From: Ulvibacter algarum
GTDB taxonomy: Bacteria; Bacteroidota; Bacteroidia; Flavobacteriales; Flavobacteriaceae
Assembly (NCBI GenBank): GCA_947488905.1
Contig: CANLBJ010000003.1
Coordinates: forward strand, 248,001-312,000
Direction of reading: 5' to 3'
Length of the DNA: 64,000 nucleotides
In this document: positions 1-8,961 of the stretch, piece after piece
How the letters are laid out: the number at the start of each line of letters is the position of its first letter
How positions within the stretch are numbered: position 1 is the stretch's first letter
Position numbers and translations under genes: made by a program
Notes under the pieces: model-generated
What the model saw: the letters and a program-made list of their open reading frames with translations, nothing else
Told to the model about the DNA's origin: nothing
Databases searched by the model: none

Positions 1-30
1 TAAAATGTAGGTCATTCGCGTTGTGGTTTT

Positions 31-38
31 TACATTTG
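31..38 (+). promoter_or_regulatory. Putative -7 promoter box for the acyl-CoA dehydrogenase gene
   Basis: TACATTTG matches the Bacteroidota -7 consensus TAnnTTTG. It lies about 105 nt before the ATG at 144, which would give a fairly long leader. No clear -33 TTTG partner is visible, so this is a weak call. Confidence 0.3.
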
Positions 39-143
39 TAGTTCTTAAAAACAAACTATGAAATGCCCCTAATAATATATAAAATAAACGAAGGTGAATA
101 TTTGGGCATACCATCTTCTTATTTCTTAAAATATTAAGTAAAG

Positions 144-1322
144 ATGAAACCAGACTTATTTGAAGCTCCAGATTATTATAATATAGACGATTTATTAACC
201 GAAGAACACAAGCTCATACGTGATGCAGCTCGTGCTTGGGTTAAAAGAGATGTTTCTCCTATTATTGAAGAAGCAGCACAAGCAGCAAAGTTTCCTAAAT
301 CTATTATTCCTGGATTAGCAGATATTGGAGCCTTTGGCCCATATATCCCTACAGAATATGGTGGTGCTGGTCTTGACCAAATTTCTTATGGTCTAATTAT
401 GCAAGAAATAGAAAGAGGTGATAGTGGCGTTCGCTCTACTGCTTCTGTACAGTCTTCTCTTGTTATGTACCCAATCTGGAAGTACGGAAACGAAGAACAA
501 CGTAATAAATATTTACCTAAACTAGCCTCTGGTGAGTGGATAGGATCTTTTGGTCTTACAGAACCAGATCACGGGTCTAACCCAGGCGGGATGGTAACTA
601 ACTTTAAAGATATGGGTGACCATTATCTTTTAAATGGAGCAAAAATGTGGATTTCAAATTCGCCATTTTGTGACATCGCCGTTGTATGGGCAAAAAATGA
701 AGAAGGAAGAATTCACGGTCTTGTAGTTGAACGTGGTATGGAAGGCTTCACTACCCCAGAGACGCATAACAAATGGTCTCTTAGAGCAAGTGCTACTGGA
801 GAGTTGATATTTCAGGACGTAAAAGTGCCTAAAGAAAACTTATTACCTAACAAATCTGGATTAGGAGCACCACTTGGTTGTCTTGATTCTGCACGTTACG
901 GTATTGCTTGGGGTGTGATAGGGGCAGCAATGGATTGCTACGATACTGCTTTAAGATACTCTAAAGAACGTATTCAGTTTGGAAAACCTATTGGGCAGTT
1001 TCAGCTACAACAGAAAAAACTAGCAGAGATGATTACAGAAATCACAAAGGCGCAGTTACTATGTTTACGTTTAGGACAACTTAAGAACGAAGACAGAGCG
1101 ACTTCTGCTCAGATCTCTATGGCAAAAAGAAACAATGTAGATATGGCATTAAAAATTGCTCGTGATGCAAGACAAATGCTAGGCGGTATGGGTATTAGTG
1201 GAGAGTACTCTATTATGCGCCATATGATGAACCTAGAAAGTGTTGTTACCTATGAAGGTACCCACGACATTCACCTTCTTATCACAGGATTTGATGTTAC
1301 TGGTTTAAATGCTTTCAAGTAA
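144..1322 (+). CDS. Acyl-CoA dehydrogenase, glutaryl-CoA dehydrogenase type
   Basis: This FAD enzyme most likely oxidises and decarboxylates glutaryl-CoA to crotonyl-CoA in lysine/tryptophan breakdown. At 392 aa it has the full acyl-CoA dehydrogenase length. The segment around residues 95-110 (RSTASVQSSLVM) and the TEPDHGSNPGGM flavin/substrate loop resemble GCDH rather than short-chain acyl-CoA dehydrogenases. The C-terminal YEGTHDIH carries the expected catalytic base, about Glu371. The gene stands alone and is followed by a strong terminator. A saccharopine-dehydrogenase-type gene at 24.4 kb could feed the same lysine pathway, which is inference. The GCDH assignment is firmer than 'generic acyl-CoA dehydrogenase' but rests on motif recall only. 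Confidence 0.88.
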   Translation: MKPDLFEAPDYYNIDDLLTEEHKLIRDAARAWVKRDVSPIIEEAAQAAKFPKSIIPGLADIGAFGPYIPTEYGGAGLDQISYGLIMQEIERGDSGVRSTASVQSSLVMYPIWKYGNEEQRNKYLPKLASGEWIGSFGLTEPDHGSNPGGMVTNFKDMGDHYLLNGAKMWISNSPFCDIAVVWAKNEEGRIHGLVVERGMEGFTTPETHNKWSLRASATGELIFQDVKVPKENLLPNKSGLGAPLGCLDSARYGIAWGVIGAAMDCYDTALRYSKERIQFGKPIGQFQLQQKKLAEMITEITKAQLLCLRLGQLKNEDRATSAQISMAKRNNVDMALKIARDARQMLGGMGISGEYSIMRHMMNLESVVTYEGTHDIHLLITGFDVTGLNAFK

Positions 1323-1351
1323 AAACCACACTAATTCTTATTAAATTACCA

Positions 1352-1384
1352 AGTCGCTATTCTAAAGAATAGCGACTTTTTTTT
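1352..1384 (+). terminator. Rho-independent terminator after the acyl-CoA dehydrogenase
   Basis: An 11-bp stem (AGTCGCTATTC / GAATAGCGACT) with a 4-nt TAAA loop is followed by a run of T. It lies 30 nt after the stop codon at 1322. Confidence 0.9.
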
Positions 1385-1420
1385 ATTTGTTATCGTATCT
1401 TTATAAAAAGAACAAAATTA

Positions 1421-2320
1421 ATGTCTTCTTCAAAAAGATTAACAAAAGCCTATACAGAAGCAAAGCGCATCGCCTTTGATGACGACTCTAAGTTTATCAT
1501 GTTTAGCGATTGTCACAGGGGAGATAACAGCTTTGCAGATGACTTTGCAAACAATAAAAACATTTATTACCACGCCTTAAAACATTATTACAAAGAAGAT
1601 TTCACGTATTTTGAATTAGGTGACGGAGATGAGCTATGGGAAAACAGAAGCTTTAAATCTATTCTTGAAACACATAAGAACGTCTTTGATTTGATGCAAC
1701 TCTTTTATAAAGATGACCGCCTTTTTAGACTTGTAGGCAACCATGACATGGTTTATCTCAATGAAAGCTATGTAAAGAAAAACCTATACTCCTACTTTAA
1801 TAAAGTAACTGGATGCGAAGAGCCTTTGTTTCCGGGGATCACTTTTCCTGAAGGGATTGTGCTTGAACATAAAACCACAAATCAAGAAATCTGCTTAATA
1901 CACGGCCATCAAGCTGACTGGTGGAATTATGTTGCATGGAAATTTAATCGTTTTATGGTACGAGTCTTATGGAGACAGCTTCAAATTTTTGGAATTGGCG
2001 ACCCAACGAGTCCTGCAAAAAACTACCTCGAACTCATAAAAATAGAGCGAAAAACTAAAAAGTGGATCACAGATAATAATAACCTCTTTACTATAACTGG
2101 GCACACACATCGTCCTAGATTTCCTGAGCCGGGAGACATTGCTTATTTTAATGATGGCAGTTGTGTACATCCAAGAAGCATTACAGGGCTAGAGATAGAA
2201 AATGGAGCTATATCATTAATTAAATGGCATATTTCTACTTCGGAAAATGGAACGCTTCAAGTAATTCGCACTTTATTAGAAGGACCCCAAAAATTGATTA
2301 ACTACAAAACCGAATCTTAA
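1421..2320 (+). CDS. Calcineurin-like metallophosphoesterase
   Basis: A 299-aa protein with the ordered metallophosphoesterase motifs: SDCHRGD (residues 29-35, D-x-H), GDGDELWEN (GDxxD-like), GNHDMV and GHTHRPRF. These residues bind two metal ions and hydrolyse a phosphoester. The spacing and the 'ELWEN' box recall the UDP-2,3-diacylglucosamine pyrophosphatase-like branch, but the true substrate is unknown. No signal peptide is seen, so it should be cytoplasmic. It is followed 27 nt later by the SGNH hydrolase gene on the same strand and could be cotranscribed with it. One copy of the 9-mer TTTCCGAAG (minus orientation) lies in its 3' part. Confidence 0.82.
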   Translation: MSSSKRLTKAYTEAKRIAFDDDSKFIMFSDCHRGDNSFADDFANNKNIYYHALKHYYKEDFTYFELGDGDELWENRSFKSILETHKNVFDLMQLFYKDDRLFRLVGNHDMVYLNESYVKKNLYSYFNKVTGCEEPLFPGITFPEGIVLEHKTTNQEICLIHGHQADWWNYVAWKFNRFMVRVLWRQLQIFGIGDPTSPAKNYLELIKIERKTKKWITDNNNLFTITGHTHRPRFPEPGDIAYFNDGSCVHPRSITGLEIENGAISLIKWHISTSENGTLQVIRTLLEGPQKLINYKTES

Positions 2321-2347
2321 TCAAGGTTCTCCCCTACATTATATTTT

Positions 2348-3034
2348 ATGAGAAAATCAATTTACTTATTTTTTATATTTAGTATCGCTTTAAGCTACAA
2401 CTCAATCGCACAACAAAGCGAGTCATTTTCATATCTAGCCTTAGGCGATAGTTATACAAAAGGAGAAGGGGTTTGTGACACATGCTCATTTCCGAAGCAA
2501 TTAACAGCAGCCATTGAAGAGGGTTTTAATAAGAAAGTAAAACTGAATGTAATTGCAGAAACAGGCTGGACAACTTCAAACTTAAAAAACACACTAGAAT
2601 ATGCAGATTTAGGAGACAACAATGATTTAGTCACTCTAATGATTGGCGTAAACAACCAATATCAAGGATTGTCATACTCAAAGTTTAAAAGAGAATTCCC
2701 GAAAATTATTGACCAAGCAATTGCCGCAGCTCAAGGAAACCCTAGGAAAGTAATTGTTTTATCTATTCCAGATTATGCCTATACCCCAAGCACTTATGGT
2801 GCCGACAATCAAAAAAAGGTAACCAAAGATATTGATAAATACAACGAGTGGATCTCATTTATCACCAACAAGAGAGGTGCTTATTATTTTAACATCACAG
2901 ATCTTACAAGACTAGGCATTGCAGACCCAACACTTGTAGCTAAAGACGGCTTACATATATCTAAAAAAGCCCACGAAAGATTTGCTGATAAGCTGTACCC
3001 TACTGCAAGAAAGATCTTAAAGTATGAAAACTAG
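2348..3034 (+). CDS. Secreted SGNH/GDSL-family hydrolase
   Basis: A 228-aa protein with an N-terminal signal peptide (about residues 1-21, ending ...YNSIAQ). Block I is ALGDSYTKGEG (nucleophilic Ser), block III is IGVNNQ (G-x-N-D position altered to N-N), and block V is KDGLHIS with the catalytic D-x-x-H. This makes it an esterase or lipase-like enzyme, probably periplasmic, with unknown substrate. It follows the phosphoesterase gene by 27 nt. A second SGNH protein is encoded at 59.4 kb, but the two differ in the block I residues (GDS here, GES there). Confidence 0.83.
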   Translation: MRKSIYLFFIFSIALSYNSIAQQSESFSYLALGDSYTKGEGVCDTCSFPKQLTAAIEEGFNKKVKLNVIAETGWTTSNLKNTLEYADLGDNNDLVTLMIGVNNQYQGLSYSKFKREFPKIIDQAIAAAQGNPRKVIVLSIPDYAYTPSTYGADNQKKVTKDIDKYNEWISFITNKRGAYYFNITDLTRLGIADPTLVAKDGLHISKKAHERFADKLYPTARKILKYEN

Positions 3035-3070
3035 ATTGAGATTGACAAGTATTAATTTAAGCAGCTTAGA

Positions 3071-3403
3071 CTAATCTTCTGCTGGAGCTAAAGTAAGTTT
3101 CATCTCGTGCAATGCATCTGTTATAAAGAGCTGACAACCTAACCTACTACTTTCTTTTACGTGAAAAGCCTCTGCAAGCATCGCTTCTTCATCATAGCCC
3201 ATCTCTGGCATCTCATTATCACTTTCTATATAACACTGACAAGAAGCACACATTGCCATACCACCGCAGATACCAATGGTACCTTCTGGAGCCAACTCAT
3301 AAGAGCGAATGACTTCCATCAAATTCATATTCATATCTGTAGGAGCCTGCACATCGTGAGTCACTCCTTCTCTATCTGTAATATGTAAGGTAATGTCTTG
3401 CAT
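3071..3403 (-). CDS. 2Fe-2S ferredoxin, adrenodoxin type
   Basis: A 110-aa electron carrier. The cluster ligands follow the vertebrate/bacterial adrenodoxin pattern: C-x5-C-x2-C in ICGGMAMCASCQC and a distal Cys in RLGCQL. Its ATG overlaps the reductase stop codon by one nucleotide (TAATG type). The two are therefore very likely translated together, with the reductase as electron donor. The downstream electron acceptor is not evident; the nearby Fe-S assembly genes make a role in cluster biogenesis possible, which is inference. Confidence 0.9.
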   Translation of the reverse strand: MQDITLHITDREGVTHDVQAPTDMNMNLMEVIRSYELAPEGTIGICGGMAMCASCQCYIESDNEMPEMGYDEEAMLAEAFHVKESSRLGCQLFITDALHEMKLTLAPAED

Positions 3404-4455
3404 TAGTTAATTGCTTTTATAACTGCTTTTGGCGCTTCTTTTTTAGTACCATCAAAACCTTCTACACCACCTACGGTAGTATATTTCATTACATAACGCT
3501 TATCTGGAAAGATACGTTGGTATGCACTCTGGCACATTAAAGTTGCTTCGTGAAAGCCACAAAGAATTAATTTTAATTTACCTGGATAGGTATTAACATC
3601 ACCAATAGCATAAATACCTGGAATGTTTGTTTGGTAATCAAGCGCGTTATTTACAACAATCGCATTTTTCTCTATTTCTAGACCCCAATCTGCAATAGGC
3701 CCTAGCTTAGGCGCTAAACCAAATAAAGGAATAAAATGATCACATTCTTTATTAAAAACTTCTGCTCCGCGCTTTATTGAAACCCCTTCTACTTTTCCTT
3801 CACCAATAATAGCTACAACATCTGCAGGTGTTATTAGTTCTATTTTCCCGGCATCTTTTAATTCTTGAACTTTATCTACAGAATCTAAAGCACCTCTAAA
3901 CTCGTTTCTTCTATGAACAAGCGTAACACTCTCTGCAACATCTGATAAAAATATAGACCAATCTAAAGCACTATCACCACCTCCGGCAATCACTACTTTC
4001 TTATTTCTATATATTTCTGGATCACGTATAATATATTCTACTCCGTGATCTTCATAATCTGCAATAGAATCAATAGGTGGTTTGCGTGGCTCAAAACTAC
4101 CAAGACCTCCTGCAATTGCTACTATAGGCGCGTGGTGTTTAGTTCCTTTATTTGTTGTTACGATAAAAGTGTCGTCTTCTAATTTTTCTATAGTTTGAGC
4201 CCTCTCGCCTAAAGTAAAGCCAGGCTGAAAAGGTTCAATCTGCTTCATAAGATTATCTACTAAATCTCCTGCAAGAACTTCTGGGAAGGCAGGGATATCA
4301 TAGATAGGTTTTTTGGGGTAAATCTCACTACATTGACCTCCCGGTTGCGGCAAAGCATCAATTAAATGGCATTTAAGTTTTAATAATCCTGCTTCAAACA
4401 CTGTAAAAAGTCCAGTTGGACCTGCTCCAATAATAAGTATATCAGTTTTAATCAT
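3403..4455 (-). CDS. Ferredoxin--NADP(+) reductase, thioredoxin-reductase-like type
   Basis: A 350-aa flavoprotein. The N-terminal FAD-binding motif is IIGAGPTGLFTVFEAG (residues 6-21). An internal NADP-binding GGGDSALDW motif sits near residue 160. A C-terminal FAD motif (IYAIGDVNTYPG) completes the fold. No redox CxxC of true thioredoxin reductases is present, which is characteristic of the TrxR-like FNR (YumC) family. It is transcribed leftward with the ferredoxin gene, sharing one nucleotide. Confidence 0.9.
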   Translation of the reverse strand: MIKTDILIIGAGPTGLFTVFEAGLLKLKCHLIDALPQPGGQCSEIYPKKPIYDIPAFPEVLAGDLVDNLMKQIEPFQPGFTLGERAQTIEKLEDDTFIVTTNKGTKHHAPIVAIAGGLGSFEPRKPPIDSIADYEDHGVEYIIRDPEIYRNKKVVIAGGGDSALDWSIFLSDVAESVTLVHRRNEFRGALDSVDKVQELKDAGKIELITPADVVAIIGEGKVEGVSIKRGAEVFNKECDHFIPLFGLAPKLGPIADWGLEIEKNAIVVNNALDYQTNIPGIYAIGDVNTYPGKLKLILCGFHEATLMCQSAYQRIFPDKRYVMKYTTVGGVEGFDGTKKEAPKAVIKAIN

Positions 4456-4563
4456 ATTTCAACTCCGCTCAATATGCGGTACTTTTAACACCCTTAATGT
4501 TGGGTAAATTTTATATTTCTAAGCAAATGTATTTAAAGAAATATTCACATTAAATGACAAAAA

Positions 4564-4824
4564 TCATCCTTCCACATTAATGACAGTTTGTATTTGAGGC
4601 GCGTGTTTTTTTATTGTCAATTCTACACCGCTCTTTAAGGTCATCTGGTTTACAGAACACCCTACACAAGCTCCTTGTAATTGCACTTTTACCACAGACT
4701 CATCCTCGATGCCTAATAACAAAATGTCACCACCATCTGCTTGTAAAAACGGACGAATTTCATCTAATGCAAGCTCTACTTTTGCTACTAATTCTGTTGC
4801 TGTCATATTAATTTTTTGCGGCAC
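4564..4824 (-). CDS. NifU C-terminal-domain Fe-S scaffold/carrier
   Basis: An 86-aa stand-alone Nfu domain. The CxxC in GACVGCSVNQMTL (about residues 54-66) would hold a bridging 4Fe-4S cluster in a homodimer for delivery to apoproteins. The helix-strand pattern 'EIRPFLQADGGDILL' is typical of Nfu. Its start overlaps the 3' end of the mrp gene by 17 nt, so the two are almost certainly one transcript and may act together in Fe-S transfer. Confidence 0.9.
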   Translation of the reverse strand: MPQKINMTATELVAKVELALDEIRPFLQADGGDILLLGIEDESVVKVQLQGACVGCSVNQMTLKSGVELTIKKHAPQIQTVINVEG

Positions 4825-5947
4825 TACATCCTGCCATCGTTGTTATTTTTATCGCTTCTGTCGCAGGTAAATCTTTATTTCTTTTTACTGTTTGCTCTAC
4901 AACATCTCTTGTGATTGCTGTAAATGCTTCTGAAATAGGACTACCGTCTTGTAATGCTGCTGGATGCCCAACATCTCCTGCTTCACGAATGCTCTGTACT
5001 AATGGAATCTCACCTAAGAAAGGAATTTCAAGATCTTCTGCAAGGTTTTTCCCTCCGCCATTTCCGAAGATATAATATTTATTGTCTGGAAGCTCTTCTG
5101 GTGTGAAATAAGACATATTCTCTACCACACCTAAAACTGGAACATCTATATTTTCTTGTCTAAACATAGCTACACCTTTACGTGCGTCTGCAAGAGCAAC
5201 CGTCTGAGGCGTACTCACAATAACCGCTCCCGTGATAGGTAACGATTGCATGATACTTAAATGAATATCACCTGTTCCTGGCGGTAAATCGAGTAACATA
5301 AAATCAAGCTCTCCCCAATCTGCATCAAAAATTAATTGATTTAATGCCTTTGAAGCCATAGGTCCACGCCATATTACGGCTTGATTAGGTTTTGTGAAAA
5401 ACCCAATAGAAAGCACTTTAATCCCATAGTTTTCTACGGGCTTCATTTTACTTTTTCCATCTACAGTAACAGATAATGGACGCTCATTAAAAACATCAAA
5501 CATTAACGGGATAGAAGGCCCATAAATATCTGCATCAAGAATACCCACTTTAAAGCCCATTTTTGTTAATGAAACAGCCAAGTTTGCAGTAACAGTAGAT
5601 TTACCTACACCACCCTTACCAGATGCTACAGCAATAATATTTTTAATACCTGGAATTGCTTTTCCTTTTATAAGATTAGGGTTGTCTGGTTTTGCTGGTG
5701 CTTCTACTTTTATATTGACTTGCACTTTTGCATCACTAGATACTTTATTCTTGATAATATCTATAATATCTTTTTCTGCCCTTTTCTTAATATGCATCGC
5801 TGGCGTTGCAATTTTAAGGTCTACGACTATTTCGTCTGCAAAAGTCATCACATTTGTAACGGCTCCACTATCTACCATATTTGCACCCTCTCCAGCTACA
5901 GTGATGGTTTTCAGCGCATTAAGTATAGCTTGTTTTTCAATTTTCAT
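4808..5947 (-). CDS. mrp: Mrp/NBP35-family P-loop ATPase, Fe-S cluster carrier
   Basis: A 379-aa protein with an N-terminal MIP18/DUF59 domain (about residues 1-90). A deviant Walker A ASGKGGVGKSTVTANLA near residue 108 and the switch DLPPGTGD follow. It carries and inserts Fe-S clusters. The ENMSYFTPEELP loop lacks the CxxC that E. coli Mrp has in this place. I believe this cysteine-free loop is common in Bacteroidota Mrp proteins, so the cluster may be held by other residues; one Cys remains near the C-terminus (AGCSA). It overlaps the nfu gene by 17 nt. Confidence 0.9.
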   Translation of the reverse strand: MKIEKQAILNALKTITVAGEGANMVDSGAVTNVMTFADEIVVDLKIATPAMHIKKRAEKDIIDIIKNKVSSDAKVQVNIKVEAPAKPDNPNLIKGKAIPGIKNIIAVASGKGGVGKSTVTANLAVSLTKMGFKVGILDADIYGPSIPLMFDVFNERPLSVTVDGKSKMKPVENYGIKVLSIGFFTKPNQAVIWRGPMASKALNQLIFDADWGELDFMLLDLPPGTGDIHLSIMQSLPITGAVIVSTPQTVALADARKGVAMFRQENIDVPVLGVVENMSYFTPEELPDNKYYIFGNGGGKNLAEDLEIPFLGEIPLVQSIREAGDVGHPAALQDGSPISEAFTAITRDVVEQTVKRNKDLPATEAIKITTMAGCSAAKN

Positions 5948-5975
5948 ATTGCTTATTTAGACTATTTCTAAAGTA

Positions 5976-5983
5976 CAAATATA
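5976..5983 (-). promoter_or_regulatory. Putative -7 promoter box for mrp-nfu
   Basis: On the minus strand TATATTTG matches TAnnTTTG and lies 28 nt before the mrp ATG at 5947. This gives a plausible short leader. No convincing -33 element was identified. Confidence 0.45.
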
Positions 5984-6110
5984 GGTTTTAGACTTCAGAA
6001 AATAAAGAAGCTTTGATGCATTTTTTTGATGGTGTGATATCCATTTTTGATTGACTTAACATGTATTAAAACGTATCACATTTCCGGAGTAAAAACTAGA
6101 AGTATTAGTC

Positions 6111-6440
6111 TTACAAAAGCTCAATTGTGGGGTCCCAAAAAATTGTATTAAAATCTTGTATCTGAAGGTCTACAACTTCTACCCCTTCAGACTCAAGGAG
6201 CTGCTGCATAAGGTTTGTACCCTCAAAATGATGTTTACCAGTAAGTAGTCCCACTCTATTTACCACTCTGTGAGCGGGAATATCTGGATCATTGTGTGAG
6301 GCGTTCATTGCCCAACCAACCATGCGAGCACTTTTTGCTGCACCTAGGTATTTTGCAATAGCACCATAGCTAGTGACTCTACCATAAGGTATGAGTTTTG
6401 CTGTTTCATGAACTTTTTTAAAAAAACCAGTATCTGCCAT
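6111..6440 (-). CDS. MGMT-fold alkyltransferase-like DNA-binding protein
   Basis: A 109-aa protein of the O6-alkylguanine-DNA methyltransferase C-terminal domain family (YGRVTSYGAIAKYLG, SARMVGWAMN, HRVVNRVG). The motif that should read PCHRV is IPAHRVV: the methyl-accepting Cys is replaced by Ala. It therefore cannot accept alkyl groups. By analogy with Atl proteins it may flag O6-alkylguanine lesions for nucleotide excision repair. Its start codon shares one nucleotide with the stop of the LysE-type exporter gene, so the two are cotranscribed. Confidence 0.87.
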   Translation of the reverse strand: MADTGFFKKVHETAKLIPYGRVTSYGAIAKYLGAAKSARMVGWAMNASHNDPDIPAHRVVNRVGLLTGKHHFEGTNLMQQLLESEGVEVVDLQIQDFNTIFWDPTIELL

Positions 6441-7066
6441 TATAGGGAGGTAAATATCTTAAAAGCAGTTATGGCAGCAATTATCGCTGTGATTATCCCA
6501 ATCACCATATTCATGTTAGTCTGCACACGAGGTTTACTATCATTTCTCTTAAAAAACTGTATGTACAACAGCAACATTGCTAGAGTGCCCAAACCACTGC
6601 CTATAACGGCTGCAATTAGGCTTGGCTGTTCAAAAGAAAACCAACCAAAACCTGCAAATGTCACTCCTATATATACCCAATAAGGTAATGGCAATAAATT
6701 AAGCGCAGCAATCATCATCCCTTTAAAAAAACGGTTTGTTTTTGTGTGCTCTACTTCTTTAGGGACTTCTCTGCGTGTATCTTTTGCGATAAATAAAAAA
6801 TAGATAGTAAGGCAGATAAAAATACCTAACCCCACTTTTTGAAGTATAGAAATTACCTCTGGATGACTATCTAGGTAACGCGCACCTATTAAAGCAAGAT
6901 AAGTTTGAATTATAACTGTAACACTCACCCCGATACTAAAAAGTATGGCTTGTTTACGTCCTTCTTCATTACTAATTTTTGCTGCAGACATATTGAGTAA
7001 TCCCGGCGGAATCACTCCAATTAATGCTGCTACAAAACCTATAATAAAATTAAAAAGTAAAGACAT
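6440..7066 (-). CDS. LysE/RhtB-family amino-acid exporter
   Basis: A 208-aa integral membrane protein with about six hydrophobic segments. The N-terminal helix reads GFVAALIGVIPPGLLNMSAAK, with the family's P-G-P-like turn here as IPPG. LysE-type proteins export amino acids or their analogues; the substrate cannot be told. It is upstream of, and overlaps by one base, the Atl-like gene in a leftward operon. No functional link between the two is obvious. Confidence 0.82.
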   Translation of the reverse strand: MSLLFNFIIGFVAALIGVIPPGLLNMSAAKISNEEGRKQAILFSIGVSVTVIIQTYLALIGARYLDSHPEVISILQKVGLGIFICLTIYFLFIAKDTRREVPKEVEHTKTNRFFKGMMIAALNLLPLPYWVYIGVTFAGFGWFSFEQPSLIAAVIGSGLGTLAMLLLYIQFFKRNDSKPRVQTNMNMVIGIITAIIAAITAFKIFTSL

Positions 7067-7099
7067 GAAATTTGTTAGTCAGGGAAAGATACCCAAAAA

Positions 7100-7780
7100 T
7101 TACGACTCTAAAGAGAACTTGATATAAGTAATCTTCTTACCTACTTCTAGATATTGATTTTCATAAAAAGTCTGAATTTTTACAACCTCATCTGGAGCTT
7201 CATCACCAATACCATAAACGTCGTGATGTGCAAAGTGAATAGGTAAACGTAGGCCGTGCAAAAGCCCTAATGTATAACCATGCATAAACTCACTATCAGT
7301 TTTTAAATGCATAATACCGTTAGGCTTTAAGATCTGCTTGTACTTTTCAAAAAAGGCTTCGTTAGTAAGGCGGTGTTTTGTGCGCCTATATTTAATTTGT
7401 GGATCTGGAAAAGTGATCCAGATTTCATCAACTTCATTTTCTGCAAACATATTATCTATAAGCTCTATCTGGGTTCTTAAAAAACCAACATTGCTCATCC
7501 CTTCTTCTATTGCCGTTTTTGCTCCACGCCAAAAACGAGCTCCTTTTATGTCTACTCCTAAAAAGTTTTTATCTGGGAATCTTTGTGCTAAACCAACTGA
7601 ATACTCTCCTTTACCACAACCTAGCTCTAAGACAATAGGGTTGTCGTTTTTAAAGAAATTTTTATTCCAATTTCCTTTTAAGTTAAGACTATCAGAAACA
7701 GCTTCTTCCCTAGTGGGCTGTATTACATTTGCAAATGTTTCATTTTCTCTAAATCTCTTTAACTTATTCTTACTTCCCAC
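7100..7780 (-). CDS. trmB: tRNA (guanine46-N7)-methyltransferase
   Basis: It makes m7G46 in tRNA from S-adenosylmethionine. The SAM motif is VLELGCGKGEYSV. The family signature ITFPDPQIKYRRTKHRLT supplies the catalytic and tRNA-binding residues. I place the start at the GTG at 7780 (VGSKNKLKRF), giving 226 aa. The reading frame runs open 44 codons further to 7912, but that extension is hydrophobic/basic and unlike the family, and it would overlap the divergent glycosyltransferase start. Relatives normally begin at this SKNKLKRF segment. Confidence 0.9.
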   Translation of the reverse strand: MGSKNKLKRFRENETFANVIQPTREEAVSDSLNLKGNWNKNFFKNDNPIVLELGCGKGEYSVGLAQRFPDKNFLGVDIKGARFWRGAKTAIEEGMSNVGFLRTQIELIDNMFAENEVDEIWITFPDPQIKYRRTKHRLTNEAFFEKYKQILKPNGIMHLKTDSEFMHGYTLGLLHGLRLPIHFAHHDVYGIGDEAPDEVVKIQTFYENQYLEVGKKITYIKFSLES

Positions 7781-7899
7781 AGTGTCTATTTTTTTTGCAA
7801 AAATAAGCTTTTGAAATCGAAAAAGAACTTGAAATTGAACTCTAACTAAATATAAAGACGAGAGTCTTTGTTGTATTTTTATCAAAACTAATAATTCTA

Positions 7900-8961
7900 T
7901 TGAGTTCATCAATTAAAAAAACGATACTTGTCGCACCTTTAAACTGGGGCTTAGGACACGCTACACGATGTATACCAATTATTAATGGGCTATTAAAAAA
8001 CGGCTTCAATGTATTATTAGGCGGTGATGGCGCTTCTTTAGAATTGCTCAAAAAAGAGTTCTCTCAGTTAGCATTTATTGTACTACCTTCTTATAGTATT
8101 ACGTACCCTACAGATGGAAAACAGTTTAAAAAACAGATGCTTTTAAAACTACCTAGCATCTATCGCGCTGCAAAAAGAGAACAAAAAATAATAAAAAAAC
8201 TGGTCGCCTCTAAAAAAATTGACGGCATTATTAGTGATAATAGACTGGGCGTAAGAAATAAAGACATCACAAGTGTTTATATTACACATCAAATAAATGT
8301 TTTAAGCGGATCAACCTCTACAATAAGTAGTAGTATGCATCAAAAATACATTAGTAAATTTGACACTTGCTGGGTTCCAGATTATAAACACGAACCAAGC
8401 TTGAGCGGAAATTTAGGTCATTTAGACTCCTATAAAAAGAGCGTAAACTACATAGGACCACTCTCAAGAATGAAGCACAAAACAACAACAAAAGAATACG
8501 ATATTCTAGTAGTACTTTCTGGCCCAGAGCCACAACGTACTTTGCTAGAAAAAAAGTTACTCTTTGGACTAGTAAAGACTGACAAGAAAGTACTGTTTGT
8601 AAAAGGTGTAATTGAAAATGAAGTAAAATGGTCTAAAAAAAAGAATATAATTATTGTAAACTATTTAACCACGAGAGATTTAGAAAAAGTAATTAACGCT
8701 AGCGAATTAGTGATTAGTCGTTCTGGCTACACTACAATAATGGACCTAGCTACTTTAAGTAAAAAAGCTTTTTTTATCCCAACACCGGGACAATTTGAAC
8801 AAGAATATTTAGCAAATAGACTTAGTGAAAAACAAATTATACCAAGTTGCTCACAAGAAGAATTTACAATAGAAAAATTAGTGGAAATAGATAAATTTTC
8901 AGGCTGGCATATTTCAGAAGAAAAACCACAAAGTTTTGAAGAGTTATTTAGCATTTTCTAG
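7900..8961 (+). CDS. MurG-like glycosyltransferase family protein
   Basis: A 353-aa protein starting at a TTG codon. The N-terminus ILVAPLNWGLGHATRCIPII has the glycine-rich N-lobe of GT-B enzymes. The C-terminal half has SELVISRSGYTTIMDLATL and FFIPTPGQFEQEYLA, which resemble the donor-binding lobe of MurG/UGT-type enzymes. Substrate is unknown; UDP-sugar transfer to a lipid or glycan is plausible. It is divergent from trmB (120 nt between starts), and its 3' end overlaps the convergent sensor kinase gene by 18 nt (8944-8961). Confidence 0.72.
   Translation: MSSSIKKTILVAPLNWGLGHATRCIPIINGLLKNGFNVLLGGDGASLELLKKEFSQLAFIVLPSYSITYPTDGKQFKKQMLLKLPSIYRAAKREQKIIKKLVASKKIDGIISDNRLGVRNKDITSVYITHQINVLSGSTSTISSSMHQKYISKFDTCWVPDYKHEPSLSGNLGHLDSYKKSVNYIGPLSRMKHKTTTKEYDILVVLSGPEPQRTLLEKKLLFGLVKTDKKVLFVKGVIENEVKWSKKKNIIIVNYLTTRDLEKVINASELVISRSGYTTIMDLATLSKKAFFIPTPGQFEQEYLANRLSEKQIIPSCSQEEFTIEKLVEIDKFSGWHISEEKPQSFEELFSIF

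Noticed and set aside
7338-7814. 158-codon plus-strand frame opposite trmB
   Set aside because: Antisense shadow of a well-conserved gene; no family features and no promoter.
7781-7912. N-terminal extension of TrmB by 44 codons to a start at 7912
   Set aside because: The extension is not family-like and overlaps the divergent gene start; the GTG at 7780 gives the normal TrmB N-terminus.
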